Shown here piece by piece: positions 16,178-27,300 of a stretch of 64,000 bases of DNA. Position 1 is the first letter of the stretch. Every line of letters begins with the position of its first letter. The notes beneath the pieces are model-generated. The model worked only from the letters and a program-made list of their open reading frames with translations, ran no database searches and had not been told where the DNA came from. A program made the position numbers and the translations under genes. Origin of the DNA: Culicoidibacter larvae (lineage in GTDB: Bacteria > Bacillota_I > Bacilli_A > Culicoidibacterales > Culicoidibacteraceae); assembly GCF_005771635.1 (NCBI RefSeq), contig NZ_VBWP01000001.1, positions 310,001 to 374,000 on the forward strand, written 5' to 3'.

Positions 16178-17056
16178 ATGATGAGTGGATTAGGAAAAGC
16201 CATTATGCAACGACGTATTGCAAAGAAGATGAGCCGCAATCGGCTCGCAGCAGGAATATGTAGTCCAAATGCGGTTCAAAAAATTGAGCTATATGGAACG
16301 ATTCCTAGATTTGATACATTAGCGAAGTTGTTAGCTAAATTAAATTGTTCAATCGATGAAGTGTGGCAAGAAGCCAATGTAGAAAACTATTCTGAATATA
16401 CGACAATTCGGAAAGAGATTGCATATTATAACAAGAAGCATAATTATATACATGTTGAGCATCTAATAAACGGGATAGATCCAGAAATTTATAACTCTTT
16501 GCCGCTCGATGAACAACAATATTTATTATATAATCAAGCAGCGGTTTTACTGAAGGTTCATGGTAAGACAGATGAGGCTTGTACAGTTGCTGAGAATGCT
16601 CTAGAATTGACACTTATAGCTGAAGGAGATCGCTTCTCGGAAAATGAAATGTTATTGATTAATTTGATTACCTCAATTAGGCAAAATGATTATTTTTGGT
16701 ATTTGCTGAAGAAGGCTTATATATATTACTTGAATGATCGAATAAATATTGCAGATAAAACTTATATGACTATTGCTAATGGAATGCTACAGTATTATTT
16801 CAAGAATCAGGAGTGGCAGAAATTGCTCGAGGTCTCAATTGAAACTGAAGAAGATGGCTTAGAAGAAGATATGCTTATGTATGTTACCAATATTTGGTTT
16901 TCGAAGGGTGTTGCTTTATATAAATTAAACAGTTGCGATAAGGGTCGAGAATATATTAAAAATGCAATGGAGCACTGCTTGTTGCTTAAGCAAATGAGGA
17001 ATTATAACTACTTTCAACAGCATCTTGTCAATTTAGGTATAAATATAAAAGAGTAG
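16178..17056 (+). CDS. Rgg/RRNPP-like transcriptional regulator (HTH plus TPR-like repeats)
   Basis: A 292-residue protein with an N-terminal XRE-type helix-turn-helix (GKAIMQRRIAKKMSRNRLAAGICSPNAVQKIELYGTIPRFDTLAKLLAKL, about residues 6-56) and a C-terminal region of about 220 residues made of paired amphipathic helices. This fits the TPR-like peptide-binding domain of Rgg/PlcR/MutR regulators. Such proteins are controlled by short peptides taken up from outside. The gene faces, tail to tail, a 13-codon peptide gene with an excellent ribosome-binding site (17088-17129, minus), a natural candidate ligand. Two ATGs (16178, 16181) are possible starts. Confidence 0.72.
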   Translation: MMSGLGKAIMQRRIAKKMSRNRLAAGICSPNAVQKIELYGTIPRFDTLAKLLAKLNCSIDEVWQEANVENYSEYTTIRKEIAYYNKKHNYIHVEHLINGIDPEIYNSLPLDEQQYLLYNQAAVLLKVHGKTDEACTVAENALELTLIAEGDRFSENEMLLINLITSIRQNDYFWYLLKKAYIYYLNDRINIADKTYMTIANGMLQYYFKNQEWQKLLEVSIETEEDGLEEDMLMYVTNIWFSKGVALYKLNSCDKGREYIKNAMEHCLLLKQMRNYNYFQQHLVNLGINIKE

Positions 17057-17079
17057 CCGGATTTTATATCCGGCTACTC
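17051..17079 (+). terminator. Bidirectional-looking terminator between regulator and peptide gene
   Basis: Stem GAGTAGCCGGAT/ATCCGGCTACTC with a 5-nt loop. It begins inside the end of the regulator gene and lies just beyond the stop of the minus-strand peptide gene, so it may serve both transcripts. Confidence 0.8.
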
Positions 17080-17087
17080 TTACTTTC

Positions 17088-17129
17088 TTATACCCACCAT
17101 TCCATTAATGCAACGATCCACTTGAACAT
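17088..17129 (-). CDS. 13-residue hydrophobic WW peptide, candidate leaderless pheromone
   Basis: Minus-strand micro-ORF encoding MFKWIVALMEWWV. A perfect AGGAGG (17138-17143 on the plus strand as CCTCCT) sits 8 nt before the ATG, a stronger start signal than most genes in the window. One Lys near the start followed by a hydrophobic stretch and a Trp-Trp pair resembles known Rgg ligands, either short hydrophobic peptides or leaderless communication peptides. The convergent placement beside an Rgg-like gene matches known rgg-peptide layouts. No signal sequence is present. Function is inference; the ORF and its ribosome-binding site are seen directly. Confidence 0.6.
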   Translation of the reverse strand: MFKWIVALMEWWV

Positions 17130-17160
17130 TTCGCCCACCTCCTGATCATGATATATTTCA

Positions 17161-17223
17161 ATTGTAGTCCTTTTAAAAAGTTGTATCTATCCAAAATGTA
17201 TGAAAGTTTTAATACATTGTATT
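17161..17223 (-). promoter_or_regulatory. Putative activator-dependent promoter of the WW-peptide gene
   Basis: On the minus strand a TACAAT -10 (complement of 17161-17166) lies about 30 nt before the peptide start without a recognisable -35 at 16-18 nt. Upstream sits the dyad AATAC-ATT-GTATT (17211-17223). A poor -35 plus an upstream dyad is what a regulator-activated promoter would show; the operator role is inferred. Confidence 0.4.
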
Positions 17224-17278
17224 TATTTCATTGATTTATAAGGGTTTGTAACTGTTGAAAGTTATTAAAACAATCATA

Positions 17279-17307
17279 TTTACAGACGTTTTCTTAACAC
17301 CTATACT
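17279..17307 (+). promoter_or_regulatory. Promoter of a candidate small RNA
   Basis: TTTACA (17279-17284), a 17-nt spacer and TATACT (17302-17307) point into an intergenic stretch without a normal ORF. Confidence 0.6.
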
Positions 17308-17313
17308 AAAAGT

Positions 17314-17440
17314 AGGGAAAAGACATTGCAAGATTGCAATAAAAGCGTTTGTTTGTGAGTCAGAACGGGAGTTTCTACTCATCTTCGTCAGCAGACGCTA
17401 ATACAGGAAAAATGGGGCTCTGGGGAGAGCCCTTTGTGTT
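17314..17440 (+). ncRNA. Candidate structured small RNA between peptide gene and transposase
   Basis: From the expected start of the 17279-17307 promoter to a GGGCTCT/AGAGCCC hairpin with a T-rich tail (17415-17432) there are about 125 nt. Inside are a dyad ATTGCAA-GA-TTGCAAT (17325-17340) and a larger stem from GCGTTTG pairing with CAGACGC about 50 nt on. No plausible peptide is encoded. I do not recognise a known RNA family. Promoter, folded body and terminator together support a real transcript. Confidence 0.45.
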
Positions 17441-17533
17441 TATATTCGATATTCATCAATTACATGCTATATAAACACATACAGGGGTAGCGCAGATAAA
17501 AATAGTGGGATTAATCAATTTGTATTGTCTAAT

Positions 17534-17567
17534 GCTCTTTTTAGCTATTGCTAAAGAGAGCTTTTTT
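17534..17567 (+). terminator. Terminator-like hairpin upstream of the transposase
   Basis: GCTCTTTTTAGC pairs with GCTAAAGAGAGC (one mismatch), followed by a run of T. It would shield the transposase gene from upstream transcription. Confidence 0.7.
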
Positions 17568-17643
17568 ATATAATAGATATAAAATACAAAGATTGTTTTT
17601 ATTTAGGCTGCATAAGTTAAGTGTTTATCGCGAAAGGGTAAAC

Positions 17644-18924
17644 ATGTCGATGGATAAGCAGATAGGTATTCAGGAGTTAAGAGAACAATATAGCCAGAAA
17701 ATGGTTGGAGAATTTGTAAAATCAATAGAAGCAGCAGATGATGCTTTTTTTCAGTCTGAAGAACGAACCCAAAAGTATGTTTCTTTAGGAAACCGCAAGA
17801 GACAAATTCGGTATAAATTTGAGACATTTACAATCAATCGTCGGGTATATAGAAATAAGGAAACTGGCGAACTATATTATCATGTTGATCAGCTTTTTGA
17901 ATTGCTGCCGTATAAATGGTATCAAAAAGAGGTGAGAGAGGATATTTATAATAGCTATGGAAATGAAAGCATCCAAAGTATCGCTCACCGGCTTGGAATG
18001 AGTCGGATGGCTGTGTATGATGTGCTTTATGAAATTGGAGTTGTTGAACGAAAAGAGTTGGTTGAATCTAGCATAGAAACCTCGGTCCATGTTCAGGGTG
18101 ATGAAAAATACTTTAGTCATCAAAAGAGTACTAGGAAAAAAGGCCAAATCAGATTAATGACGGTATTTACAGATAAGGTTGAGGTGTGTAGGAACAAACA
18201 TAGATTGGTCAATAAAAAAACATTCTTATTTAATGATAGAAAAAAACCAGAAGCCATTCAAGATGAAATCATGCAATATTTACAATTACGCTATCCGAAC
18301 TTAAATAGAATTTATTTCTCATCTGATGCTGGTAAATGGTTGATCCAGGTGCAGGAAGCATTTCCGAAAGCAACATTTATTTATGATTTGTTTCATTACA
18401 AACAATACTTGATGATTATATTTAGCGGTCATAGAAAGTTGGCGAAGAAAGCAAATCAATTCGTGCGAGAAGATAGAGCGTATGATTTTATTCAGTATTG
18501 TTTTAATTTCATTGAGGAGTATAAACCGGATAATGGAAAAGCAATTGAAGCTGTCCAAACAATAGCTAACTTATGGGGGCCGATTCAAAATAATTTTAAA
18601 TTACGGGGTTATTTAGGCAGTAACACGGAAGCACAGATTAGCCATATAGCGACCAAGTACTTTGCGGCAAGGCCAAAGGGGTTTTCTCAAAGGCGGATGA
18701 ATGCCTATCTACGAGTCGTTGAATATAAAGTTAATGGATGGAGTTATGAACAAATCAAGGATGCTCAAATAAAGAAAAAGAGTGAATGCCGATTTGAGTC
18801 AATATCTGAACGAGAGAGAAAACCGGTTCCAGGAAGGAGCTCGCCAGGCAACGCAAATAATATACCAACAATGAATTCCTCTAAAACTGGATTTAAACAA
18901 GTTTTGAAGCGATTAACTAGATAA
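17644..18924 (+). mobile_element. ISLre2-family (UPF0236-type) transposase
   Basis: A 426-residue protein with the ISLre2 layout: an N-terminal region, FETFTINRRVYRNKETGELYY, the HTH SIAHRLGMSRMAVYDVL, then acidic blocks VQGDEKYF, YFSSDAGKW and FIYDLFHYKQYL (the DDE-type Asp positions), and later SNTEAQISHIATKYFAARPKGFSQ. The ATG at 17644 follows AAAGGG at 5 nt; a TTG at 17548 opens the frame earlier but has no ribosome-binding site. It is full length and may be active. I could not find clear terminal inverted repeats, so the element borders are not defined. It marks the right end of the accessory region before pgk. Confidence 0.8.
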
Positions 18925-19116
18925 GGTAATGTCGCAGCAATGACGTTTTTTTGTCATGCAATTTAGTGTGAAATATGTTAGAATAATATCAAGATTTATA
19001 TATGGTTAGTGTAATCAGGTGAAAATCATTATTTATTGTGCTATTCTCTGCTTAAAAATATTATTTTTTTCAGATTTCGTCCAAATTAATTTGACAAAAT
19101 CCTGAAGAGATATAAC

Positions 19117-19145
19117 TTGTGAGAAAGCGTGATTTACGTTATAAT
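19117..19145 (+). promoter_or_regulatory. pgk promoter
   Basis: TTGTGA (19117-19122), a 17-nt spacer, TATAAT (19140-19145). A second possible -35 (TTGACA, 19091-19096) lies upstream. Confidence 0.65.
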
Positions 19146-19182
19146 AGCAATGTATAAAATCATGAAGGAGGCGTCATGTAAA

Positions 19183-20373
19183 ATGGCTAAAAAAGTAATT
19201 ACTGATTTAGATTTGAAAGACAAAAAGGTATTGGTTCGGGTGGACTTCAATGTACCTATGAAAGATGGAAAGATTACTAACGATAATCGTATTGTTGCGG
19301 CATTGCCTACAATTAACTACATTATCGAACAAGGTGGGAAAGCAATTTTATTCTCACACTTAGGAAAAGTGAAAACTGAAGAAGATAAAGCTTCTAAAAC
19401 ACTTCGCCCGGTTGCCGGACGTTTAAGTGAGTTATTAAATAAAGAAGTGAAATTTGTTCCGGTTACACGCGGAGCTGAGTTGGAAGATGCAATCGCTGCA
19501 ATGAATGATGGAGATGTTATTCTTTTTGAAAACACACGTTTTGAAGACCTTGATGGTAAAAAAGAGAGCGGTAATGATTCAGAACTTGGAAAATACTGGG
19601 CATCATTAGGTGATGTATTTGTAAATGACGCATTCGGAACGGCTCACCGTGCCCATGCTTCAAACGTAGGAATTGCAGCTAACCTTGATAGTGCAGCGGG
19701 ATTCTTGATGGATAAAGAAATTAAATTCATCGGTGGTGCAGTTGATGCGCCGGTACGTCCTTTAGTAGCGATTTTAGGTGGAGCAAAAGTTTCAGATAAA
19801 ATCGGTGTTATTGAAAACTTGATTGAAAAAGCAGATAAAATCCTTATCGGTGGCGGCATGATGTTTACATTCTACAAAGCACAAGGGAAAAACATTGGTA
19901 AATCTTTAGTTGAAGAAGATAAAGTAGCTTTAGCAAAAGAATTATTAGTAAAAGCAAAAGGGAAAATTATTTTACCAATTGATACTGTCGTTGCTAAAGA
20001 ATTCAGTAATGATGTACCATTCCATACGACAGCAATCGACGGTATTGCTGATGATGAAATGGGATTAGATATTGGTGCTGAAACAATACAAATGTTTACT
20101 GCTGAGCTTGCTGGTGCAAAAACAGTTGTTTGGAACGGACCAATGGGTGTATTCGAAATGTCAAACTACGCAAACGGAACAATCGGTGTTTGTGAAGCGA
20201 TTGCTAACTTAAAAGATGCAACAACAATTATCGGTGGTGGCGATTCAGCAGCTGCAGCAATGCAACTTGGATTCGCGGATAAATTTACTCACATCTCAAC
20301 TGGTGGCGGAGCATCACTTGAGTACTTAGAAGGTAAAGTGTTGCCAGGTGTAGATTCTTTATCAAATAAATAA
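19183..20373 (+). CDS. pgk: Phosphoglycerate kinase
   Basis: A 396-residue phosphoglycerate kinase, the ATP-forming glycolytic step from 1,3-bisphosphoglycerate. Family segments in order: [14 protein letters not shown] (residues about 15-28), [56 protein letters not shown], and the C-terminal nucleotide loop WNGPMGVFE and GGGDSAAA. The start at 19183 follows AAGGAGG (19165-19171); the open frame extends 18 codons upstream but with poor context. Between the ribosome-binding site and the start lies a minimal ATG-TAA ORF. It is adjacent to tpiA, as often in Bacillota. Confidence 0.97.
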   Translation: MAKKVITDLDLKDKKVLVRVDFNVPMKDGKITNDNRIVAALPTINYIIEQGGKAILFSHLGKVKTEEDKASKTLRPVAGRLSELLNKEVKFVPVTRGAELEDAIAAMNDGDVILFENTRFEDLDGKKESGNDSELGKYWASLGDVFVNDAFGTAHRAHASNVGIAANLDSAAGFLMDKEIKFIGGAVDAPVRPLVAILGGAKVSDKIGVIENLIEKADKILIGGGMMFTFYKAQGKNIGKSLVEEDKVALAKELLVKAKGKIILPIDTVVAKEFSNDVPFHTTAIDGIADDEMGLDIGAETIQMFTAELAGAKTVVWNGPMGVFEMSNYANGTIGVCEAIANLKDATTIIGGGDSAAAAMQLGFADKFTHISTGGGASLEYLEGKVLPGVDSLSNK

Positions 20374-20475
20374 AATCAGTTGCAAAGCGCTTGCAATCTG
20401 ATTTTACCCATGGATGCTGGCGGACCGGAGACGGCCGACGGCATCCCAAATTTTATAATAATGAGGTGTCAAAAA
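20374..20475 (+). promoter_or_regulatory. Structured pgk-tpiA intergenic region
   Basis: Two hairpins: AATCAGTTGCAA pairing with TTGCAATCTGATT, and GGATGC...GCATCC enclosing CCG-GAGA-CGG with unpaired flanks. The first contains the box also seen in the rpsL-rpsG gap and after nadV. Possibly a processing or attenuation site setting the relative expression of pgk and tpiA. Confidence 0.55.
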
Positions 20476-21231
20476 ATGAGAAAACCAATCATTGCCGGAA
20501 ACTGGAAAATGTTTAAGTTAAAAGGTGACGCTTTAGCATTTGTTGAAGCAGTTAAAAATAATGTGCCAGCAGCAGACAAAGCTGATAGTATTGTTTGTGC
20601 GCCATTCGTATTCTTAGATGCATTAGTTGAAGCTACTAAAGGAACAAACTTAGGTGTAGCGGCACAAAATATGCATTTTGAAGAAGAAGGGGCATTCACT
20701 GGTGAAATCGCTCCACGTATGCTTGCTGATTTAGGCGTGAATGCGGTAGTTATCGGACATAGTGAGCGTCGTGAAATGTTTAATGAAACTGACGAAACAG
20801 TAAATAAAAAAGTACATGCTGCTTTTAAACATAACTTGTTGCCAATCGTTTGTGTTGGTGAAAGTTTAGAAGTTCGTGAAAATGGAACAACGAATGATGT
20901 TGTTGATGCGCAAACAGTTAAAGCTTTAGCAGGTTTAACTGCTGAGCAAGTTGCCGGAACTGTTATTGCTTATGAACCAATCTGGGCAATCGGTACCGGA
21001 AAAACCGCTACTAGTGAACAAGCAAACGAAACTTGCGGATATATCCGTAGTGTTGTTGCTCGTGAATATGGGCAAGCAACTGCTGACGCGGTTCGCATTC
21101 AATATGGTGGTTCGGTAAAACCGGATAATGTTGTTGAATTAATGGCACAATCTGATATTGATGGTGCATTAGTTGGTGGTGCGTCACTTGATTCAGAAAG
21201 CTTCTTGGCTTTATTGGATGCAGTGAAGTAA
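20476..21231 (+). CDS. tpiA: Triosephosphate isomerase
   Basis: A 251-residue TIM-barrel enzyme interconverting dihydroxyacetone phosphate and glyceraldehyde 3-phosphate. Signature segments: [10 protein letters not shown] with the substrate Lys near residue 12, VIGHSERR (electrophilic His near residue 95), and the catalytic Glu within [15 protein letters not shown] (near residue 167), whose flexible loop 6 follows. YGGSVKPDN and GALVGGASL complete the phosphate site. ATG 20476 follows GAGGTG. The upstream open frame covers the hairpin leader and is not coding. Confidence 0.97.
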   Translation: MRKPIIAGNWKMFKLKGDALAFVEAVKNNVPAADKADSIVCAPFVFLDALVEATKGTNLGVAAQNMHFEEEGAFTGEIAPRMLADLGVNAVVIGHSERREMFNETDETVNKKVHAAFKHNLLPIVCVGESLEVRENGTTNDVVDAQTVKALAGLTAEQVAGTVIAYEPIWAIGTGKTATSEQANETCGYIRSVVAREYGQATADAVRIQYGGSVKPDNVVELMAQSDIDGALVGGASLDSESFLALLDAVK

Positions 21232-21250
21232 TATATTGTAAAAATTTTGA

Positions 21251-21284
21251 AAACCGGATCGCTTATGGCGGTCCGGTTTTTTTC
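21251..21284 (+). terminator. Terminator after tpiA
   Basis: AACCGGATCGC pairs with GGCGGTCCGGTT (one bulge), followed by seven T. Confidence 0.85.
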
Positions 21285-21386
21285 TTTCCAAAAATGGTTA
21301 ATAATGTGTTTTTCGTGTGTTTTTTGTTGTTTTTGAACGCGGATTATTATATAATTAAGATAATTTAAGTGTTCGGGGGAATAATA

Positions 21387-24300
21387 ATGAATAATTCGAT
21401 AGCGAAAAAGTTTATTCGCATCTTTTTAGCAACAACGATACTTTCTGGGAGTAGTGTTGTTTTTTTTGATATTCTGGCAAATAGTATGCCGGTGAGTGCT
21501 GCAAGTGAACCAATTACGATTGATAGCGGGACTGAGCATGAATATACGATTCCGGTAGATAGTAGCGAGAAGATTGAAACAGAAATTCCTGATGGTTATG
21601 TGCAAAGTAATACTAAGAAACCGAATTTTAATAAAGAGAATCTAAAAGCGTATAGCGGGCCGGTACCCAGCGAAATAAAAAATGCTTTTCAGATTAGTGA
21701 TAATCAATTTATTAACATTTTAGCAATGGAGGGTACAGTCTCTCAAGAGCCTGCCGTAGGCATTTCAACAATGTATGCTGTGCTTACTGATAAACAGGGG
21801 AATATTCTCTCAAGTAAGTCAATTCCTAAAAATATTAATGAAAGTAGTCCGCCCCTAGTTGATTCTGAAAGCATCGGAGAATATGCCAGATATTCAATGA
21901 GTACTCAAAATGGTAATTCAGTTCAGGTTTTTTATCGTGGCCAGATTCCTGGGGATAATAATATTGATAATCGGATTGCAACAATTACTGTAGATGGCAG
22001 CAATAATATTTCGACTATTTATAGCACTATTTCTAAGGGAACATATGTGCCTCAGCAACCAGTGCAAATGTTTAATTTTATTAAAGGTATAAATCAAAAT
22101 GTTGTAACTGGTGATTTACAAAAGTCTGTATGGAATCTGAAACATTTTGAGGTGTATTATATTAATGATTCAGGAGTATACTCAGAACAGAAAGTGTTAA
22201 CTGCTCCAGATTATTCACAAATGCTTCCTGGTTATGATGATGAAAACAAATTCTTATTTATAACTTCAGATAATATGGTGAGTACTGCTGATGGTGGGTT
22301 TGCTGCCACTGTTATAGCGTATGATCCAACAATTTCGAGATACGCTGTTGTTGTTTGGAATGCAGATGGCAGCATTAAGTATCAGTATAATTTAAATGCA
22401 GGAGATCGCATTACCAGTCAAAGTGATCTTTCGGATAGCAATACTTATTATTTCTTAGAACGCAAGAGTTCAGGGGGAGCAACACTGTTACAGAAGATGG
22501 ATTTGGTAACTGGTGATGTCTCTACTTTGCAGGAGTTTCCGTCTGGAACAAATATTCGGATTTATCCAGATTATGATTCTACTTACGGAACAGAATATTC
22601 TTATTATGGATCTATTAAGTCTGCCACTGGTCCCTTTGCTGGGATTGACGATAGTGGAAACGGTGGAGCAGTCACTGGGACAATGAGTCAAGATTTTAGT
22701 ATTTATAATGCAAGCTTAATAAGTGCTAATGGTACTGTTCAACAAAACTTTAGTAAAAATATTGATGGTGCACTTTATTTTACCGGCGGAAGAACTTCGG
22801 CAACAGATTTTGCTGAGAAGCCTGCTGGCGGTTGGGTTAGTACAAACAACGCTTTCTTTGGAACCATGACTTTAATTGATGATTATGCTCCAGCATTAAA
22901 AGTAGGCTCGCCAGTCATGATAAATAAAGACAGTGTGACTAATTGGGATAGCGAATTGCTTAACGGCGTAAGTGTTATAGATGTTTTTGATTTAACTAAA
23001 GATTTAGGGAATCGAGATCAGTCCTGGCTGGATGAACGCATCAATCGTAATCCTTTAGATGTAGAGCTGGGTTATGATTGGGCAGCACTTGGTTTAGATA
23101 AAACTAAAGTTGGACCGAATACCGTTACCTATTTTGTGACCGATAGTTCAATGCAAATTACGGCTGATTCAAAAATTGTTAACGTTGTTGCTAATTCGAC
23201 AAAATATGATTCCGGTAAGATTGTGGCTTTAGATGCACATAGTTTTGCGATTAGTTTGCAAGAGGCAAAGGATTTAACTGATACACAAGCGAAAGATGCG
23301 ACTTATGGAAATGTGGTTTCATGGGATATGTTGACGGGAACAGCGCTTGATGGAAATGTTACTGTTGATCCAGCAGAGCTTGCAACGATTACTAATGCTA
23401 CGGCTGCCGGAGTATACCCATTAACATACAGTATTGTGGAAAATGGTGTTACAGTTACTAATACAATCAAGGTATTTGTAACTGATAGCAGCACAATTGT
23501 TGATCCGGCTAATGATGTAGTGTTATATGCAAATGATTTCTCGGTTCAATTAAATGTTGTTGCGTCATTTGATAGCAATGCGGCTTTAAGTGAATCAAGT
23601 GCTAAAGCATATTCATATTCAACTGGTGATCAATATCCGATAACGAGTTTGAGTGCAGATGTTAGTGCAGTTCGGGTGGCAACGACAGTCGGTCCGGTAA
23701 ATATGGATATCACGTTTACTGGTTCAAGTACAACAACCACTAGTGTTATTGCCTCGGTTTTAAATGAGGACACAGATATTGCTTCGGATAATTCGTTGGC
23801 ATTATTTGCACAAAATTTCACCATCAACCTGGATGACGTTACAACCCTTGATGCTAAAGCTGCGGCAGAGGTTAAGGCTTGGAATATGAATACAGGTAAT
23901 GATTTAACTTATAAAGTAAAACCTGACTCAACAGAACTGGCTGCAATTACTGGTGCTCAAAATGCTGGACTCTATAACTTAACATTTTTAGTTCAAGATG
24001 ATCAAGGTGATCCTGATGCTCAACCTGGACCTGTAGTTAGCAATACGATAACGGTATTCGTAACCGATGATAATACAAAAGTAAATGGCGATTTGATTTT
24101 GTTCGCAAATGATTTTAATTTGCACTTGGATGAAGTAGCGGATGCGACAAGCGATAGTTTGAAAAACTTGAGCGGAGCTAAGGCGTATAAGATTTCAACG
24201 GCAGGAGAGTTACCTGATGCCAATATTACCGCAGATACAACTGCAGTTAAAGGAGCGACTGCTGTCGGGCCGGTTAACGTAAGTATTACTTATAGTGATG

Positions 24301-27300
24301 GTACGGATACGGTGACAACGGTGGTTGCTTCGATTATTGATGATAACACGGTTATTAATGATAGTGAAGCGATTTATGCAACCAACTTTAAGGTTGCTGT
24401 AAATGATGTGGCTGGGTTGGATGATGATGCGATTATTACGCGGGCCAACGCAAAAGCTTGGAATATGAAGGATGGTACGGGAATAGATATTTCAGTAAAT
24501 GGTGCTATTCAAGCAACTGCTGGAGCATATTCGGTGACTTTTTCAACTGATGCAGGTACTGAAAAGACTATTATTGCAACTGTTTTTGATGATGATATGG
24601 TGATTGATGATGCTAAGGGCAAAGCGATTTATGCTAGGAGCTTCACTGTGGATATCGCTCAAGTAGATACTTTGAATAGTGCGGCGATTATTGATTTAGC
24701 TGGTGCGCGGGCATGGAGCACAATTGATGGCAGCGATATTGATGTGAGCGTTGCTTCAAATGGTATTCAGAAACTTGCCGGTGTTTATGACGTTACGTTT
24801 ACTACGGATGCTGGAACAACCCGAGCTGTAAAGGTGACGGTTAAAGATGACAATACCGTGATTGATAATGGTGAGGCTTTATATGCAACTGATTTTAGAA
24901 TAAGCAGTGATGAAGTTGATGGTCTGGATGATGTTACTGTCAATGCCAAAGCTGGGGCAAAAGCTTGGAAACTGAATGACGGTTCGTCAGTCAGTTTCAC
25001 TACGGAGTTTTCCTCAATAGTAAAAACACCAGGAACATACCCGGTTACTTTTACAACTGATGCTGGAACAAGTGCGGTCATTTATGCGACTGTTTATGAT
25101 GAGGATACAGTAATCGATGATAATAATGACGAAGCAATATATGCGCGTGATTTTATTGTGGATAAGTCAGCAGTTGCGACATTGGATAAAACTGCTGTTG
25201 ATGATTTGGCAGCGGCTAAGGCTTGGAAACTTGAAGATGGCAGTACAGTGACTTTTGCTACCGATTTTGCTGCAATTCAAGATCAGGTTGGTGCGTATCC
25301 GGTTGCGTTTACTACAACAGCAGGGACAACTATAAGCGTAATTGCTTCAGTTGTTGATGCGGATACAACTTTTGATGATGTAAATAAAGAAGCAATATAT
25401 GCACATAATTTTACAGTGACAACAGATGAAGTGGCAACGTTATCAAAAACAATTGTGGATGGTAAAGCTGAGACGAAAGCTTGGAATACTGATACGGGAG
25501 CTTTGTTAACTTGGGTAACTGATTTTAGTGCTGTGCAAAGTGCAGCTGGTGCGTATCCGGTGATATTTACTACAACAGCAGGAACGACACGGACAATTAT
25601 GGTTAGCGTTACTGATGATGAAACGATTGTTGATCCGGTAACGAATGAAGCGCTTCGGGCAACTGATTTTATTGTTAATTTAAATAATGTTGCTACCCTC
25701 GATAAAACCGCTGTGGATACTTTAGCTGGTGCAAAAGCATGGAAACTTGAAGATGGTAGTCCGGTTACATTTACAACTGCCTTTAGTATTGCTGAGCAAG
25801 TCGGGGTTTATCCGGTAACCTTTACAACTGATGCGGGAACGAGCAAGACAGTTCTGGCTTCGGTTGTAGATGGTAATACTAATTATGATGTTAATCATAC
25901 TGTGGCACTTTATGCCAATAATTTTAGTGTCGCACTTGAAGATGCAGCAAATCTAAATGAGGCTATGGTTAAAGACGCAACTCATGCAGCTGTGAAAGCA
26001 TGGAATATGACGAGCGGCGCAGATGTTACTGCCAATATAACTGTGAATAGCAGTGAGTTACAAGCGATTCAAAATGCATCTAATGCTGGACCGTATTCAC
26101 TGACGTTTGAAGTTGTTGAAGCGGGAGCAACAGTGAATAAAGTTATTACAGTTTTTGTTACTGATGATAATACTATTGTTGATCCGGATAAGAATGTTGT
26201 GTTGTATGCAAATGATTTTACAATGCAATTAATTGACGCGGCATCAGCAACGAGTGCTCAAGTTAAGACTTTAACTGATGCAAAAGCATATAACTATGCG
26301 ACTGGAGCGCAACTTTCAGACACTAATATTAGTGCAGATGTTTCGGCGCTAAATACGGCATCGGTCGCTGAGCCGGTGAATGTGCCGGTTATATTTAATG
26401 ATGGTAATATAATTACTCAGGTAGTGATTGGCTCACTCATTGATGAAGATACCGCGCTTGATCCAGATAAAAATGAGGCTTTGCATGCGGCGAACTTCAC
26501 GCTTGATAAGAGTGAAGTCAGTGGCTTAACCAAAACAATTGTTGATGGAAAAGCCGGTGCGAAAGCGTGGAAACTTTCGGATGGAAGTACAGTGACTTTT
26601 GATACTGACTTTACAGCGATTGCCGAGGCAGCTGGTGCTTATCCAGTGACATTTACAACGACAACTGGAGTGACGAAAACTGTCTACGCAACTGTGACTG
26701 ACAGCGATACAATAGTAGACCCTGCTAAAGATACGGCAGTATATGCAGCGAACTTTACGCTTGATAAGAGTGAAGTGAGCGGCTTAACTAAAATGATTGT
26801 TGATGGAAAAGCCGGCGCGAAAGCATGGAAACTTTCGGATGGAAGTGAAGTGACTTTTGACACTGACTTTACCGCAATCCAAGCACAGGCTGGCGTGTAT
26901 CCAGTAAGTTTTACAACGACAACTGGAGTAAGCAAAACAGTTTATGCAACGGTAACTGATGCGGATACAATTGTAGATCCGGATAAAGATACCGTGTTAT
27001 ATGCAGCAAACTTTACTCTTAATAAGAGTGAAGTCAGCGGCTTAACCAAAGCAATTGTTGATGGAAAAGCTGAGGCAAAAGCATGGAAATTATCAGACGG
27101 AAGTGAAGTTGCTTTCGATACTGATTTCACAGCAGTTGCCGAGGCAGCTGGTGCGTATCCGGTGACCTTTACGACGACAACAGGAGTGACGAAAACAGTT
27201 TATGCAACAGTAAGTGATGCAGATACAGTTGTTGATCCAGCTAAAGACACGGCATTATATGCACATGGCTTTATGATTGATAAAACTGAAGTAGCTGGTT

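Larger units (their letters stand above)
17130..17643. other. Intergenic stretch between peptide gene and transposase
   Basis: About 510 nt with no protein gene of normal size. It holds the leftward promoter of the peptide gene, the candidate small RNA (about 17314-17440), a terminator-like hairpin at 17534-17567 and the transposase leader. No clear terminal inverted repeats of the insertion sequence were found here. Confidence 0.6.

Noticed and set aside
17548-17643. N-terminal extension of the transposase from a TTG at 17548
   Set aside because: No ribosome-binding site, and it runs through a terminator-like hairpin; the ATG at 17644 has AAAGGG.
20380-20475. N-terminal extension of TpiA
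   Set aside because: The stretch is a hairpin-rich leader and the enzyme family begins at [11 protein letters not shown].
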